A stretch of 64,000 bases of DNA. Source: Delphinus delphis. Its lineage: Eukaryota; Chordata; Mammalia; Artiodactyla; Delphinidae. Position numbers and translations under genes: made by a program. The notes beneath the pieces were generated by a model. It did not search any database. It saw only the letters and a program-made list of their open reading frames with translations, and had not been told where the DNA came from. The number at the start of each line of letters is the position of its first letter. Positions within the stretch are counted from its first letter, which is position 1. The stretch is taken from assembly GCF_949987515.2 (NCBI RefSeq), contig NC_082696.1, forward strand, positions 568,001 through 632,000, given 5' to 3'. Positions 22,201 to 32,720 of this stretch are shown in pieces.

Positions 22201-24024
22201 GAGGTGCTTGGCCTTATCTCTTTGTGTGCCAGCAGAGCCCCCCGAGCCCTTCAACCCCAGGAGCTCCCCTGGAGCCTGGGGAACACCAGGCCCCTAAACT
22301 GAAGTTATTTGCTGGATTTAGCCCCAAATAGCGTCCCCACCCTCCCTCTCCTCAGTCGTGTTCTGTTCATCTAGTGACAAGCTACAGGAGTGCCCTCGGG
22401 GGCTGTAACCTCTGTAGGGAATTCTGTAGGATTTGTGCAGACCTGGCTGCAGCAGCAAGGGGCAGATGTGAGTCGCCGGGGAGGCTGCTTCTGGAGGGGT
22501 CGGGGGGAGCAGTGCCTGGGCGGGAGGAGGAAAGAGGATGAGCTCCTTCCAGAGACCAGCTTCCCACAGCTAATCTGACCTGAGCCAAGGGGAAGCGGAA
22601 GGCTGATTGCAGAGGAAAGCAGGGGACGGGCTCTCCAAGCTGCCAGTTCACACGTTATTGTTTAGGATTAGTTAGGATCCCCAGAGCAAATCATGCATTT
22701 CCCTGACCCTCTAAGCGCTCGGGGTAAATCCTGAGCCCTTGGCCAAAGCTGGGATCAGGTGACACCTACAAAGGCTGCAGAGACCGTGAGGCCATGCTTC
22801 GTGTCTGTACTGCCCGCGCACTAGCAGTCAGAGGGGTCGGAAGGGCAAGGCCCGTCCTCCTCTCCTGGGGTAACCCTGCAGCCGGCTGGCTGGGGCCTTG
22901 CACTGTCTGTGCTCAGTAGCACAGGCCAAACGCACCCAGCAGCGCTGCCTCCTCAGCCTGGCCCAGCCCAACCTTGCTCGGGGGCCCCGCTCAGCCCATA
23001 GCCAGCAGTGGGATTCAGGATCATGGCTCCCAGCAGGTCGGAAAGAGAAGCCCCAGCATGACCTGGTATAAAGTCAGAAGAAAAACTTGTTTTGCTGCTG
23101 CCCATGCAGAATCGCGAGTGATGTGTGCTTTTTGTTGCTCCGTCAGAGCTGGTTAAATACTGGTAAGTGAGATGCACTTACCACCCGTGAAACGTCGAAG
23201 GCCAAGTGATCCGGGCTCCTGGGCTTAGCAGTGTGAGTGGTCTTCTTCATGGGACCTTCTGGAAAGCCACCAAACCTATTCAAGGCTGATTTCTGTAAAA
23301 TGTCAGGAGTCTCACAGGCATTCAAGGAGCTTAGCCCCTAACCTGGACTAAAGCAGGTGCTCAATAGTTTGGAGACAGTCTGAGGCCTGAGACCTGGGAC
23401 CCTCCACCAGAGTGCTTGCACCTGGACAGAGGTCTCCTTGAGTAGCAGAACACAGAGAAGTATGAGGGTGGTGTGGCCACAAGCTCAGGGGCACCTGGAG
23501 CGCCCAGCAGCTGGAGGAGCAGGACGGACACCCCACCACCACCCCGGGCGCCTCAGAGGGAGCGTGGCCCTTCCCGCCCCTCGATCAGGCTGTGTTCCAG
23601 GACTGCGAGAGGACCGACAGCTGGCGTTTGAGCTGCTGGGTCCCTCCTGGAAGTGCAGACGGCAGGCTGAACGCTGGACACGGGCTGGGGTGCCAGGGCA
23701 GGGGCAGCCAGCCTCTGGGGAGTGGCCAAGGGGCATCGGGCAGGCGGACAGAGCGTGGAGCCCATTCAGCGGTAGCGGGCAGGCGGGCTGTGAGGCTTCC
23801 AGTCCTGACAGCTCTTGGGAAGGACAGTCTGGTGGGAGTGAGCGGTCCCACCGTTTTCAGGCAGGGAGTTGTACACAGCACTGAGGTGGAGACCGGCCTG
23901 CTGTGTTACCTGGTGAGGGGGGTTTACCTGGCCAGGTGGGTTAGGCTTCTTTAGCCTCTGTGTCTAAGGCAGGATGAATCCCCGTCTGCGACAGTTAGGA
24001 GTGAGGCACGTGCAGGGCATCCAA
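19271..24024. other. GC-rich sequence without recognised gene
   Basis: Opposed open frames up to 228 codons (19327-20013 minus) are not conserved-looking. A short AT-rich patch occurs at 20030-20160. A weak sense MIR-like stretch lies at about 22040-22190 ('ctcatgcagaaacgaggcgg', 'gatgattaaatgacatgagg', 'gtgcctgg'). Nothing else is assignable. Confidence 0.45.
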
Positions 24025-24230
24025 CCTGGAGTCGGGAAGGGCAAGGTCCAGGGCAAACCCTGGCTCTGGCCTCCACCCCATGTGATTCTGCGCAGAGGCC
24101 GCTCAGCCGTCTGAGCCTGTCTCCTTGTAAAATAGTCCCCAGAGGGGACTGTGGTGTTAAGTAAAATGCACAAATATTGTATTGGGGCACTGGGTAAATA
24201 CCGGTTAGTCTGAATGTAGTTGATTTTTCA
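24025..24230 (+). mobile_element. MIR SINE relic (sense)
   Basis: Landmarks in MIR order: 'atccaacctggagtcggga', 'catgtgattctgcgcagag', 'gtctgagcctgtctccttgt', 'aaaatagtccccagaggg', 'gtgttaagtaaaatgcacaa' and 'gggcactgggtaaata'. Diverged. Confidence 0.6.
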
Positions 24231-26559
24231 TTAAAGATTAAAGAGGTCAGGTGCCGGGTTAAAGTTGAGCCCTGTCCAGGCTCACACCTCACCCCAGACG
24301 CTCCCCTCCCCCCGCAGGACGGCCCTGCTGTCCAGAGCACAGCCCACCCAGGACAGGCTGGAGGATGCTGGAAAGTGCTAGAAGAGCTAGCTGAACAGTG
24401 GCCTCTCCCTCTGAGTAAGAAGAGGAATTGCAGAAGCACAAGGGGAGAGGTTCCGGCCCAGAGGACGCGCGTCGGGCATTGTGTCAGGAGCACAACTTTC
24501 TTGCTCGGCCCGGGGTGCAGGTTCCCCGGGTTTTGTGATGTGCAGTGATGAATGTGTGATCACTGAGCAGGACACGGCCGGGGCCTGGCGTCCCGTCGAG
24601 GCCACATTCCCGAGGCTGAGATGGGGAGGGCTCGCTCCATGGCGGACCTCGGGCGGTGCGGGGTGGGCGGGGGTGGCCAGGCTGATGGGGAGGTATAGGC
24701 AGGGGGAGGGCCTTGCTCCAGAACCCAGGAGGAGGCTGGGCTGCACTCGGTGCCCCTGGCCCCCGGGGTGGGCAGCATGCAGGAGGCAAGGCCTGGCCTC
24801 ATTCTGAGACTCGGAGCCCGTGGGCCCCCAGGATGCAGAGCGCTGGGCTGGGAGGGAGGCTGTGTGAGCACCGCCCTTCCTGAGGCAGGGGCCCTGCCCG
24901 GGGGGCCTCGCACTTTCCTGACTTCTGTGGGAAATGACGGCCTTCTCCCTGCCTGTTCATGGCCTGCTTTCTGGAAGAACTGAGGGCCCACCACCCAGGT
25001 CTGGGCCGGGGTTAGGGGATGGGGGTCCCCAGGCTCGGGTCCTCATCCCCCAGGCAGACACCCCCGGTTCCAGGACGCCGACTTCTCTGCGTGCGCTTGG
25101 CAAGCTTGGGCTCCGGGAGGGCACGAGAGCCTGTTTTTGGGGAGCCGGGGGCTCCGCAGCAGCCTTGAGGGCAGCCCGGCATCGGCGCCGCGGGCAGGCG
25201 GGGAGGAGCCCGGGTGGGAAGGCTTGAAGGCTCAGTGCCCGGTCCCACCCCAGCCCCACCTCAGGTTTCACAGGCGCCACGCCCCACGCGTGTCTCGTGC
25301 TCCCATCTCCCCTGCGATGTCGGCTCCCCGGGGAACCCCTGTGGCAGAACCCCTGTGGCGGGCGGTCACCGCCCGGCCCACAGGCAGGGCTTTTATCCGA
25401 TGGTCGGTGTTTTGAGAAGTGGCTCTGGTCAGCCAGAAAGGAGCGTCCCGAGTCACCGCACCGGCACAGCGACAGGGCTGAAGCGGACGCGGTCAGGAGC
25501 ACGCCAGGCAGCAGCGGCGAGAACGCACGCTTCCCAGCTCACCAGTGCCAAGAAGGGAAAGGAGGGAACAAAACCGTCGTAATATTTTTACAAGGAAGGA
25601 CGGATGTGTGGAGTAGAAAATGAAGAAGGTGTGTTTTTTCAGACTGTTTGATGTTAAAGGTTGCAATTAACTTTGTAACGGCAGGGCAGTGGGATGTAGT
25701 CAACTTTGTTCAGAACAGGAAAAAGCCCAGTGTGATGGCAAAGCCGATAATGGAAGAGTAAGAAAGTCTATTTCCTGTTCAGCACAATCAGCGTAGGCGG
25801 GAGAGCTGGAGGAAAACACCCTCTAAAGGCGGGACAGTCGTGATGAGAATGCCAGGCGGCCAGGGAGCAGAATTCATGTTTGAACCCGAAGAACGTCCAC
25901 GGAGAAATTGTGATGGGCAGGAAGTGCCGAGAAGGGGAGCCTACAAGTGGCTGCGATTACAGGACGGTTAGGAAGGTGCGGCTGGGACGGCCTGGCGTTT
26001 GGAGAGGTGGGGGGCGCGGGGGCCGGCGTGGGGCCGGCACAGGGCAGAGCCTCCGCGTGGCCTGCTGGGAGCTCGCCGGGAGTGGCCGGAGGGGACGGTG
26101 GTCCTAGGGTAAGAACAAAAACGGACAAGTTCAGGCTGGACCCAGAAGTAAGAGATCAGGAGAAAGCTCTCTTTTTGCAGTTTCTGAGAACGCTGAAGAA
26201 ACGCTGGAAGACTGGAGTTTCCACTGCGATTTCTGTTCAGAAGGAAGAATTAAAGATTTCGAACAAATTCATTGCCTCTTGGGCAGCTGTAGACATTCTG
26301 TCCATTATTAAACTGGATGGCAGACTCAGTCGCACCCCAGGCCTTCTGGTGTGGAAACCGCACTGGGCCAGGATCCTGCAGGCATGAGACCGGGCCTCCA
26401 GGGCCAGCCCTCTGCCCTGTCCACTTCAGATCTGCTTTCCTTGTGGAGACCCGGCTGGTCTCCCCCCAGCCCAGCTCCTGGTGCGATCCCCTCAGTGAGA
26501 GCGTGGGCCAGCCCTGGACTCCTCCCGCCCTCAGGACCACGGTCGGGGGCGGCAAGGTG
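24231..26559. other. GC-rich sequence without recognised gene; moderate CpG density at 25.0-25.5 kb
   Basis: Minus-strand frames of up to 181 codons (24957-25502) and overlapping plus frames are compositional. CpGs are frequent at about 25060-25520 but less dense than at 14.2-14.95 kb. At 25620-25900 the sequence is AT-richer and purine-rich with no assignment. Confidence 0.45.
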
Positions 26560-26800
26560 ACCTCCAGGGGCCGCCAGCTCCAGCCAGCGAGGATCCAGGC
26601 TCCTCGTGCTACAGCTGCAACCTGAGGCACCCGGAAGGGGTCCTTCTGTACCTGAGCCTCCTGACGAGACCCCTGCTGCCGACAGCCACCGCAGCAGCCT
26701 TGGGAGCAAGGGCCCAGCTGAGCCCTGCCCAGACTCCCAGCCCGCAGAAATGCCACTGAGTGGGTGGTAGCTTGTTATGCAGACGTGGAAAACTAATGCA
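26560..26800 (+). mobile_element. MaLR/MLT1-like LTR 3' part (sense)
   Basis: The stretch 'cccagctgagccctgcccag', 'actcccagcccgcagaaatg', 'gtggtagcttgttatgcag' and 'ggaaaactaatgca' follows the 3' end of MLT-type LTRs. Those end in 'ttgttacagcagcaatagaaaactaatac'. The 5' limit is uncertain. Confidence 0.6.
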
Positions 26801-26805
26801 GGTGT

Positions 26806-28083
26806 ATGAGCCATGCTGAATAAACCCCAAAGAACCCCAGTTCCTTAAACACCCGTCGTATTTCTGTCATTCTTGGATTTACACAGTTATTTTCAGTAGA
26901 GGACGAAGGACGTGGTCCATCTGCAGGCAGCTGTGAGCGCTCGTGAGCTCTGGTGCGAACCAAGTCCCCCACCCGTGCTCTCCGGGAGGATTTAGGCTTT
27001 CGTTTTAGCTGCCATCTGCTAAGCCCCAGATTCTGACAGACTCACAGGGAGCTTTTCCTGTCTGAGTGAAGCGTCCTCGGTTGGTTGTCTGCCAGGCCCC
27101 GGGGCTGATTCCCCTCCCCAGCTCTGTCGAGTCCCCAAACTGCGGAAGAGCTGGGCGTGGAGGGGCCTCTCCGGGGCTCATTCTCTTGGGTAGTGGGGCC
27201 GCCAGCACCAAGCGGTCTTGCCTCCAGCGCTTGGGCCACTGCGGCGTTTGAGGTGGGGCCTGGCCGTTTGGTGCCAAGCGCTAATTGGAAGGGTGCCCTT
27301 GAGGTTTTAGCGGGAAAGGGCGATCCAGGGCGAGGGTCTGGCTTGTGGAGGCTCCTGTGAGCAGGGGCCTTAGGTGGGATGCAGTGGGACATGGGTGAGT
27401 GGCCCCAGGGTTGGGGACCACGAGGCCCATTGGGAAGGGTGAGTGGGGAACTGGCCGGGGGTGGGGCTGGCCCGCTGTGGCCGGAACAGGGCCTCCAGCA
27501 GAAGGTTAGTTCCTGGAAGCAGCCAGGGCCTCTGCGGTGGCGCTCAGTGGGGCTGTGATTCTGCACTGGGTCCGGTCTGCGTTGAGCAGAGCTGTCATAC
27601 GGGAACCCCAGCGGGAGTCTCAGGAGTCTGGCCACCCCTCCGGCCAGGCCACAAGGCAGGTGTCCTGCTCCAAAAGTGGCTCGAGCTGCCTATGGACAAG
27701 GCACGAGGACAGAGGGGCTCAGACCATGACTCGTGCAGCAGGCCCAGAGGGGCCACGGGGAAGAAGCAGCGAGGGAGGGGGTCTGCCGGGCGCAGCCTCA
27801 GGAGGGGGAGGGAAAGCAGGGTGTCAGCCTGTCCCTACAGAGCCTGTGAGGGCCGGCCAGCAGGTCGGTGCCTAGGTGGGAGCCGGGAGCAGGGCGGGGT
27901 CACCTAACACTCTCAGCAGAGGACGCCCCAGGGTGGCTGGAGCAGCCCCTTGTTGCCCCCCGGCCCTGGCAGGGGCAGGGAGCCACTGTCCATTCTGCAG
28001 ACAAGGAGGGTCAGTGATGGGTGTGATACTAACTCCTAGTTCACAGACAAGTTGGTCTGAAAAAGACAGCAAAATCAAAATGA
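26806..28083. other. GC-rich sequence without recognised gene
   Basis: Overlapping open frames on both strands (27042-27635 minus, 197 codons; 27443-27907 plus, 154 codons) with no domain I recognise. Confidence 0.45.
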
Positions 28084-28262
28084 AGCACAACTGGGGGGTG
28101 GTGGGATGAACTGGGAGACTGGGACTGACATATATATACTAATATGTATAAAATAGAGACCTAGGGAGAACCCGCTGTACAGCACAGGGGACTCCACTTC
28201 ACGTCACTGTACAGAAGAAATTAACACGACATTGTAAAACAGCTATATCCCAATTAAAGAAA
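28084..28262 (+). mobile_element. Cetartiodactyl LINE-1 3' UTR fragment (sense)
   Basis: It reads 'gaactgggagactgggactg', 'acatatatatactaatatgt', 'ataaaatagagacctaggga', 'ctgtacagcacaggggactc', 'attaacacgacattgtaaaa' and 'cagctatatcccaattaaag'. This is the typical 3' terminus of L1 in artiodactyls and cetaceans. It is severely 5'-truncated and followed by A-rich sequence to about 28310. Low divergence suggests it is younger than the other L1 pieces here. Confidence 0.92.
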
Positions 28263-28310
28263 AAAAGACAACCCACTGGGAGACAGAAAAAAAAAAAAAG
28301 AAACCCCACT

Positions 28311-29189
28311 GGAAAACAGTGCCAGTGTCAGTCTGCAGTGGCCCCAACTCAGCGTGACCTCGTGGGAGCCTGCAGTGCAGCCGTGGGCATGGGGTGGTGG
28401 TCGAGGGCCGGAGCCCAGGGACACCCATCAGGGGAGACCCCTGGGGAGACCAGGCAGGTGCCACCAGGCAGGGACCATGGCGGGCAGGTGACCTACAGAA
28501 AGCACTAAGGACAGTTTGCCCCGAGCGCCACTCGGTGCCTTTCAGGACGTGGGCTCCAGGATGGTTCAAGGGGCTGCTCCCCCAGCACGAGGGACGCCCC
28601 CTCCCGCCACTCTTGTGACCTGACTGTGTCTGCGCCCCCTGGGGGTGGGGGCCAGGAGAAGACTTGGTGCCCAGGGAGACCCTCTGGGCGCTTCCTCTGG
28701 GGGCAGAAGGGGCCCTCGGGCTGCCTCTGGGCACTGGGTTCCTCTTCACTCTGGTGACTTCCTCTGAGGGGCGGACGGGTCAGAACTCGCTGCCCCATTG
28801 GGGAGAATGTGGAAGCCCCGCCGCCTGAAACGTCCTCGTCACCTCCAAGAGCCCCTTCCCTGGGAAGGCCTGGGGGCCCTTGTGCTCAGCCTCCCGAGGA
28901 AGGGGTCACAGTGCGTGTGTGACCTGGGTGAGCAGGGTGAGGAAATGCAGACCCCGGCCTGCGTTCCTAAGGGGCTACCGGGGTGTGGAAGCTCAGGTGG
29001 ACGGCCGCGGGGGTCTAGCCAGCGGGTGGACAGGACGGCAGGCGGCTGGGGATGCGGAAGACGGCATAAATGGTGTTCTTGAGGCAGGGTGGCTGCAAGG
29101 AGGTGCAGCCCCCCAGGTGCCACCCCAGAGGATGGGGCGTTTTCAGACGGCGCGGAGGAGTTTGTAGCCCCAAACCTCCAACTATGCCA
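28311..29189. other. GC-rich sequence without recognised gene
   Basis: Only overlapping compositional frames (up to 168 codons on minus) are present. Confidence 0.45.
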
Positions 29190-29655
29190 TTTACAAAATT
29201 AAATTCCATGGAGGGGAAAACCTAAGCAGAGAAAACAAGAATTCAAAAGCAACAGAAAAAAGGAGAGTATTTCCGTAATCTTAGGGGTAGGGAACACCTT
29301 CTTAAACGGCACAGAAAAATCGAGCGGAATAAAGGAAAACCTAGTGAACTTGGCTGTATGGACAGCATAAGCCTGAATGAGCTCAGCAAGGTGTACAAGA
29401 GATAAAGGTTTAGAGTTGAGGAGCCATAAAACACCTGTGTTAGGAGAAGGAAGACTTCCTGCACCATAAAGAGAAAGCACGCACAGCTAAGAAGAAAATG
29501 GCCGGATCGTGAAAACAATTTACAAAACCAGAAATCGAAGAACCAGTAAATGTCTAAAAATTGCCCCATCTCACAAGAGATCAGGGAACGTGATACAGTT
29601 TCCCCTCTCAGATTAAAAGAAAAGAAAGTGCTTGATATCAATACTTTTAGGAGGC
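29190..29655 (+). mobile_element. LINE-1 ORF2-end fragment (sense), diverged
   Basis: A-rich sequence with 'tggccggatcgtgaaaacaa', 'ttgccccatctcacaagaga' and 'cccctctcagattaaaagaa' follows the order of the L1 ORF2 C-terminus into the 3' UTR. The landmarks correspond to 'aatggctaataaacatat', 'caacctcactagtaatca' and 'cctatcagattggcaaa'. Reading frames are broken. Confidence 0.6.
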
Positions 29656-30429
29656 GTGTGCCTTGAACAGGTGTCTCGGGGCCTTTCAGCGGCACTCACG
29701 GCCGCCCTTTGTTCAGGGTTTGCCCTGTAGGAGCAGGGACCAGACCCCGAGGGCTCGCAGGCACCTGCCCACTGGAGAAACACACCGGAGCAAGCGCAGT
29801 TTCGCCAACGGGGTGAAGCTGCACTTCGCCGCGGCCTGGACGCAGCGCACGATGCGAACAGCAGATCGGGAAGCTTGGTTTGTGCCACATCCTCCCCAGA
29901 GCTCAGCACCGCGAAGAGGAAGCGCCTCAGTCTGGCCACGGGGAGGATTTGGGGAGAGGACCGGAGCATGACGGGAGTCTGTAGCTTTTGTCTGCTGTGT
30001 TTTGTTTTCGAGGGAGGATCGCGTCGAGATGAGAGCTCAAGGGCTGAAATACAGGAGCCGATGAAACGAGCTTTCCAGGTGGAGTGGGCAGTGATGTGGT
30101 CTGAGGAGTGGGCCGTGGGGGAGGGGCGGGGTGGCGAGGAGGGGCCCGGGCGGCGGGGTCAGGGGTCAGGCCGTCCAGGACGAGGGGCCGAGAGCAGCTC
30201 TGCCTCGGGTGCCGTCTAGGGTCCCTGTGTCCTCAGAGCGGCCACAATTTCTCAACAGAAGTCAACGCGATTATTCAGAGACCCACTTGAAATAAGAAGG
30301 ATTATTTTTAACAAGCGCTCCCTGAAAATGACACTGGGACCCATAATGACTAGAGAAAGACACATCAACTTTGTTTTCAAAGGAGGAGGGGAGGTAGTGA
30401 AAAATAAACACCTGTTACAGCTGCTTTTT
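29656..30429. other. Sequence without recognised gene
   Basis: CpG-rich at 29660-29970 with opposed frames of 102 (plus) and 118 (minus) codons. The plus frame contains a T-G-E segment faintly like a zinc-finger linker, but there are no Cys/His pairs. From 30000 to 30430 nothing is assignable. Confidence 0.4.
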
Positions 30430-30740
30430 TAATCGAGTTATTTTACTTGTAAACAAAATTCAGTTTTCCCAGTGTAAAAATTGTATATCTGCATTAAACC
30501 AAATTTAGACCATTACACTCAAACAGAAGGAGAACAGACAACCATAATGTACTGCCCAGAAAACTAGCATTTCTTTCACTGCCAGCTATTTTCTATATAT
30601 AGGTTTCGGTTTGCTTTATTTCACATAATTGCAGAATACATTCAACTCAGTATCCTACTGATTTTTTTACTTGCTTTTTATCAATTTCTAGTGTTTTCTC
30701 CAAGTCCTGTCTTGGAACTGCCTTCAGTTATTAAGAGCCA
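30430..30740 (-). mobile_element. Possible L1ME-like antisense fragment
   Basis: AT-rich sequence including 'gctttatttcacataattgc' and 'ttttttacttgctttttatc' loosely resembles the reverse complement of L1ME 3' ends. It could also be unique AT-rich DNA. Confidence 0.3.
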
Positions 30741-30749
30741 GGTCTGAAA

Positions 30750-30951
30750 TTTTTTTTTAATGTTTTTCTTTTATTAGTTATTTACTTTGGCTGCACCGGT
30801 CTTAGTTGTGGCATGCAGTGTCTTTAGTTGCTGCATGTGGACTCTTAGTTGTGGCATGCATTCAGGATCTAGTTCCCTGACCAGGGATCGAACCCTGGTC
30901 CCCTGCAGTGGGAGCTTGGAGTCTTACCCACTGGACCACCAGGGAAGTCCC
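30750..30951 (-). mobile_element. tRNA-derived cetartiodactyl SINE, older CHR-2-like form (antisense)
   Basis: After a T-rich tail it reads 'tttggctgcaccggtcttag', repeated 'ttgtggcatgca' units, 'ccctgaccagggatcgaacc' and 'ggaccaccagggaagtccc'. The head matches the other SINEs in reverse complement. Divergence is higher and the duplications are unclear (only tctgaa at 30743 and 30955), so it is an older insertion. Confidence 0.93.
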
Positions 30952-32399
30952 ATCTCTGAAGAATTTATCCCAACCTTGGCTTGGAATGAAGAAAGACTAA
31001 AATGTTTTTCGTATATGGGTCTTTAAGGGTCTTTAAATTGACTCAGAAATTAATCAAAAGCAATTTCATCCAAATGTTTGGGCACGATATATGTACTTTT
31101 AAGTCCTTTAAAAAACATACACTATGATATTTTTAATATTAAAACAATTGCATGTAATCAATTTTCTTATTTAGTCTTCTTGGCTAAAGTTTTCTTGTGT
31201 TGGGTGAGGAATTAAATATTAGAAATAGTAATCCCTAGTGTTGCTTTCAACAGTTTACTGATATTATGATTTTTGTTTGTAGATGGTACGGGTGAGAGGC
31301 AGGAGGCGATTTGGGGGTGGCCACACACCCATAGAGACTTGCCCTGAATCTGCCCAGAGTACTTATGACAAAAGTGTGAGGCACACATTTCAACTGTTCA
31401 TAGTAATAGTTTCTTTCAAAAGTTTTGTGTCTTCCCTTTCACCTTAGATTCAGCTCCTGATTTTTTTGGCCCTGGGGGCACACTTGCCTGATTTCTTAGC
31501 CACTCATCAGGTAGGGACAACCCACTGGTTCCCAGGTAGTGACCAGATCCCCAGGCTGGGGGAGGGAAGGGGTGGCTGGTGGCCGCTGTCCAATTCCTAC
31601 GAGCCCCGCGTGTCGCCGGTGGTCTCTCTGGGCCCCAGGCCCCCCGAGCAGCACGAGTACCTCTCCGTAGCAGATTTTTCCACAGTTCTGGAGTTCTCCT
31701 TTTTAATAAAACCGCAGGAAGTAGAAAGGGACGGAGGGGGGGAACGGCACTAGCCACTTGAATGCTGGCATGTTTGCTTGAATGTTTTAGCCTTGACTGT
31801 ACCTGCCTCGGTAGAAACCTTGCTAACGGAGCAGGACAGCGCCCGTGGCCAGGATGCCCTCAGGTCTGCAAGAGGAAGGTGGCGCACGGCCAGCTGAGCA
31901 GGGGCACGAGGGGTGCCCAGTGCCACCCAAGTCCCCTGGCGAGGAGCCCATGGAAAGTCACTCCAGACGTGCAGCCCCGCGGGGACAGGCCGGGCTGGCC
32001 CAGAGCTGTGGTTGTCAGGATCCCAGACCCGAGACGGAACGGCCGGCAGGATATGCCCGGAGCTCGGGGGAGGCCAGGGTGGCGCCCTGCCCCTGGCATC
32101 CGTCAGGGACGTGTGGGCCTCCCCTTGGACGGAGGCCCCGTCCCTGGGGGTCTCCTCTCCTGCTTCTGCCTGGGATGCTGCCAGGCCCTGGGGGGCCCCT
32201 CCTCCCGCGCTCCACTCCCCTTTTGCTCGCAGGGGGGTCACACGCACTCCCCAGCTCTGGGGTCTCTGAACCGAGGCCCCCACGCAGCAACCGCCTCCCT
32301 GTGTCTCCACTGGCTCCGTTACTCCCCTCTTTTGCTTAAAAGTTCTCCCCAACTTCTCCAAACCCGCTGCTCCCATGTTCTTGGCCTCTGTGGCGGCAC
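30952..32399. other. AT-rich island (31.0-31.3 kb) then GC-rich sequence; no recognised gene
   Basis: About 31010-31260 is AT-rich, repeat-free by eye and includes 'caattgcatgtaatcaattt', reminiscent of regulatory DNA. From 31450 onward opposed frames reach 274 codons (31762-32586 plus) and 226 codons (31750-32430 minus), neither with a domain I recognise. Confidence 0.45.
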
Positions 32400-32720
32400 G
32401 GTTTTCCCCAGGCCCCGCCAGACCCCGCATCCATGCTGTCAGTGCGCTTTGCCCAGACGGTGCCCCGACACAGGCCTCTCCAGTCCCGTCCCCCCGACCT
32501 CATCCCCGGGGTCTGCATGCATCCCCCTCCCCGGGAAAGCCTCCTGGCGACTCTGCTCGCCGTCACGCCCTTTCCGCACCTTTTAAGGCTCATCTTGTAC
32601 AAGTGAACACTGAACGGTGTGTCAGCCTGCGCTGTCCCCTCCTGTTCACTGCGTTTTGGTCTTGTCTTTCAGACTAGACTGTAAGTTCCCTGAGGATTAG
32701 GAAACGCACACTATGCTTGT
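32400..32720 (+). mobile_element. L2-like LINE relic (sense)
   Basis: Pyrimidine-rich 'ctccccgggaaagcctcctg', 'ccttttaaggctcatcttgt' and 'ctagactgtaagttccctga' occur in L2 order. The L2 counterparts are 'ggaagccttccctga', 'caaggctcagc' and 'tagactgtaagctccttgag'. It is highly diverged. Confidence 0.55.

Noticed and set aside
29663..29971. Possible zinc-finger linker (T-G-E-T-H) in a 102-codon frame
   Set aside because: No Cys2/His2 spacing exists on either side, so the resemblance is accidental.
31762..32586. 274-codon plus-strand frame as a protein-coding exon
   Set aside because: A 226-codon frame on the opposite strand covers the same DNA, part overlaps an L2-like relic and no domain is visible.
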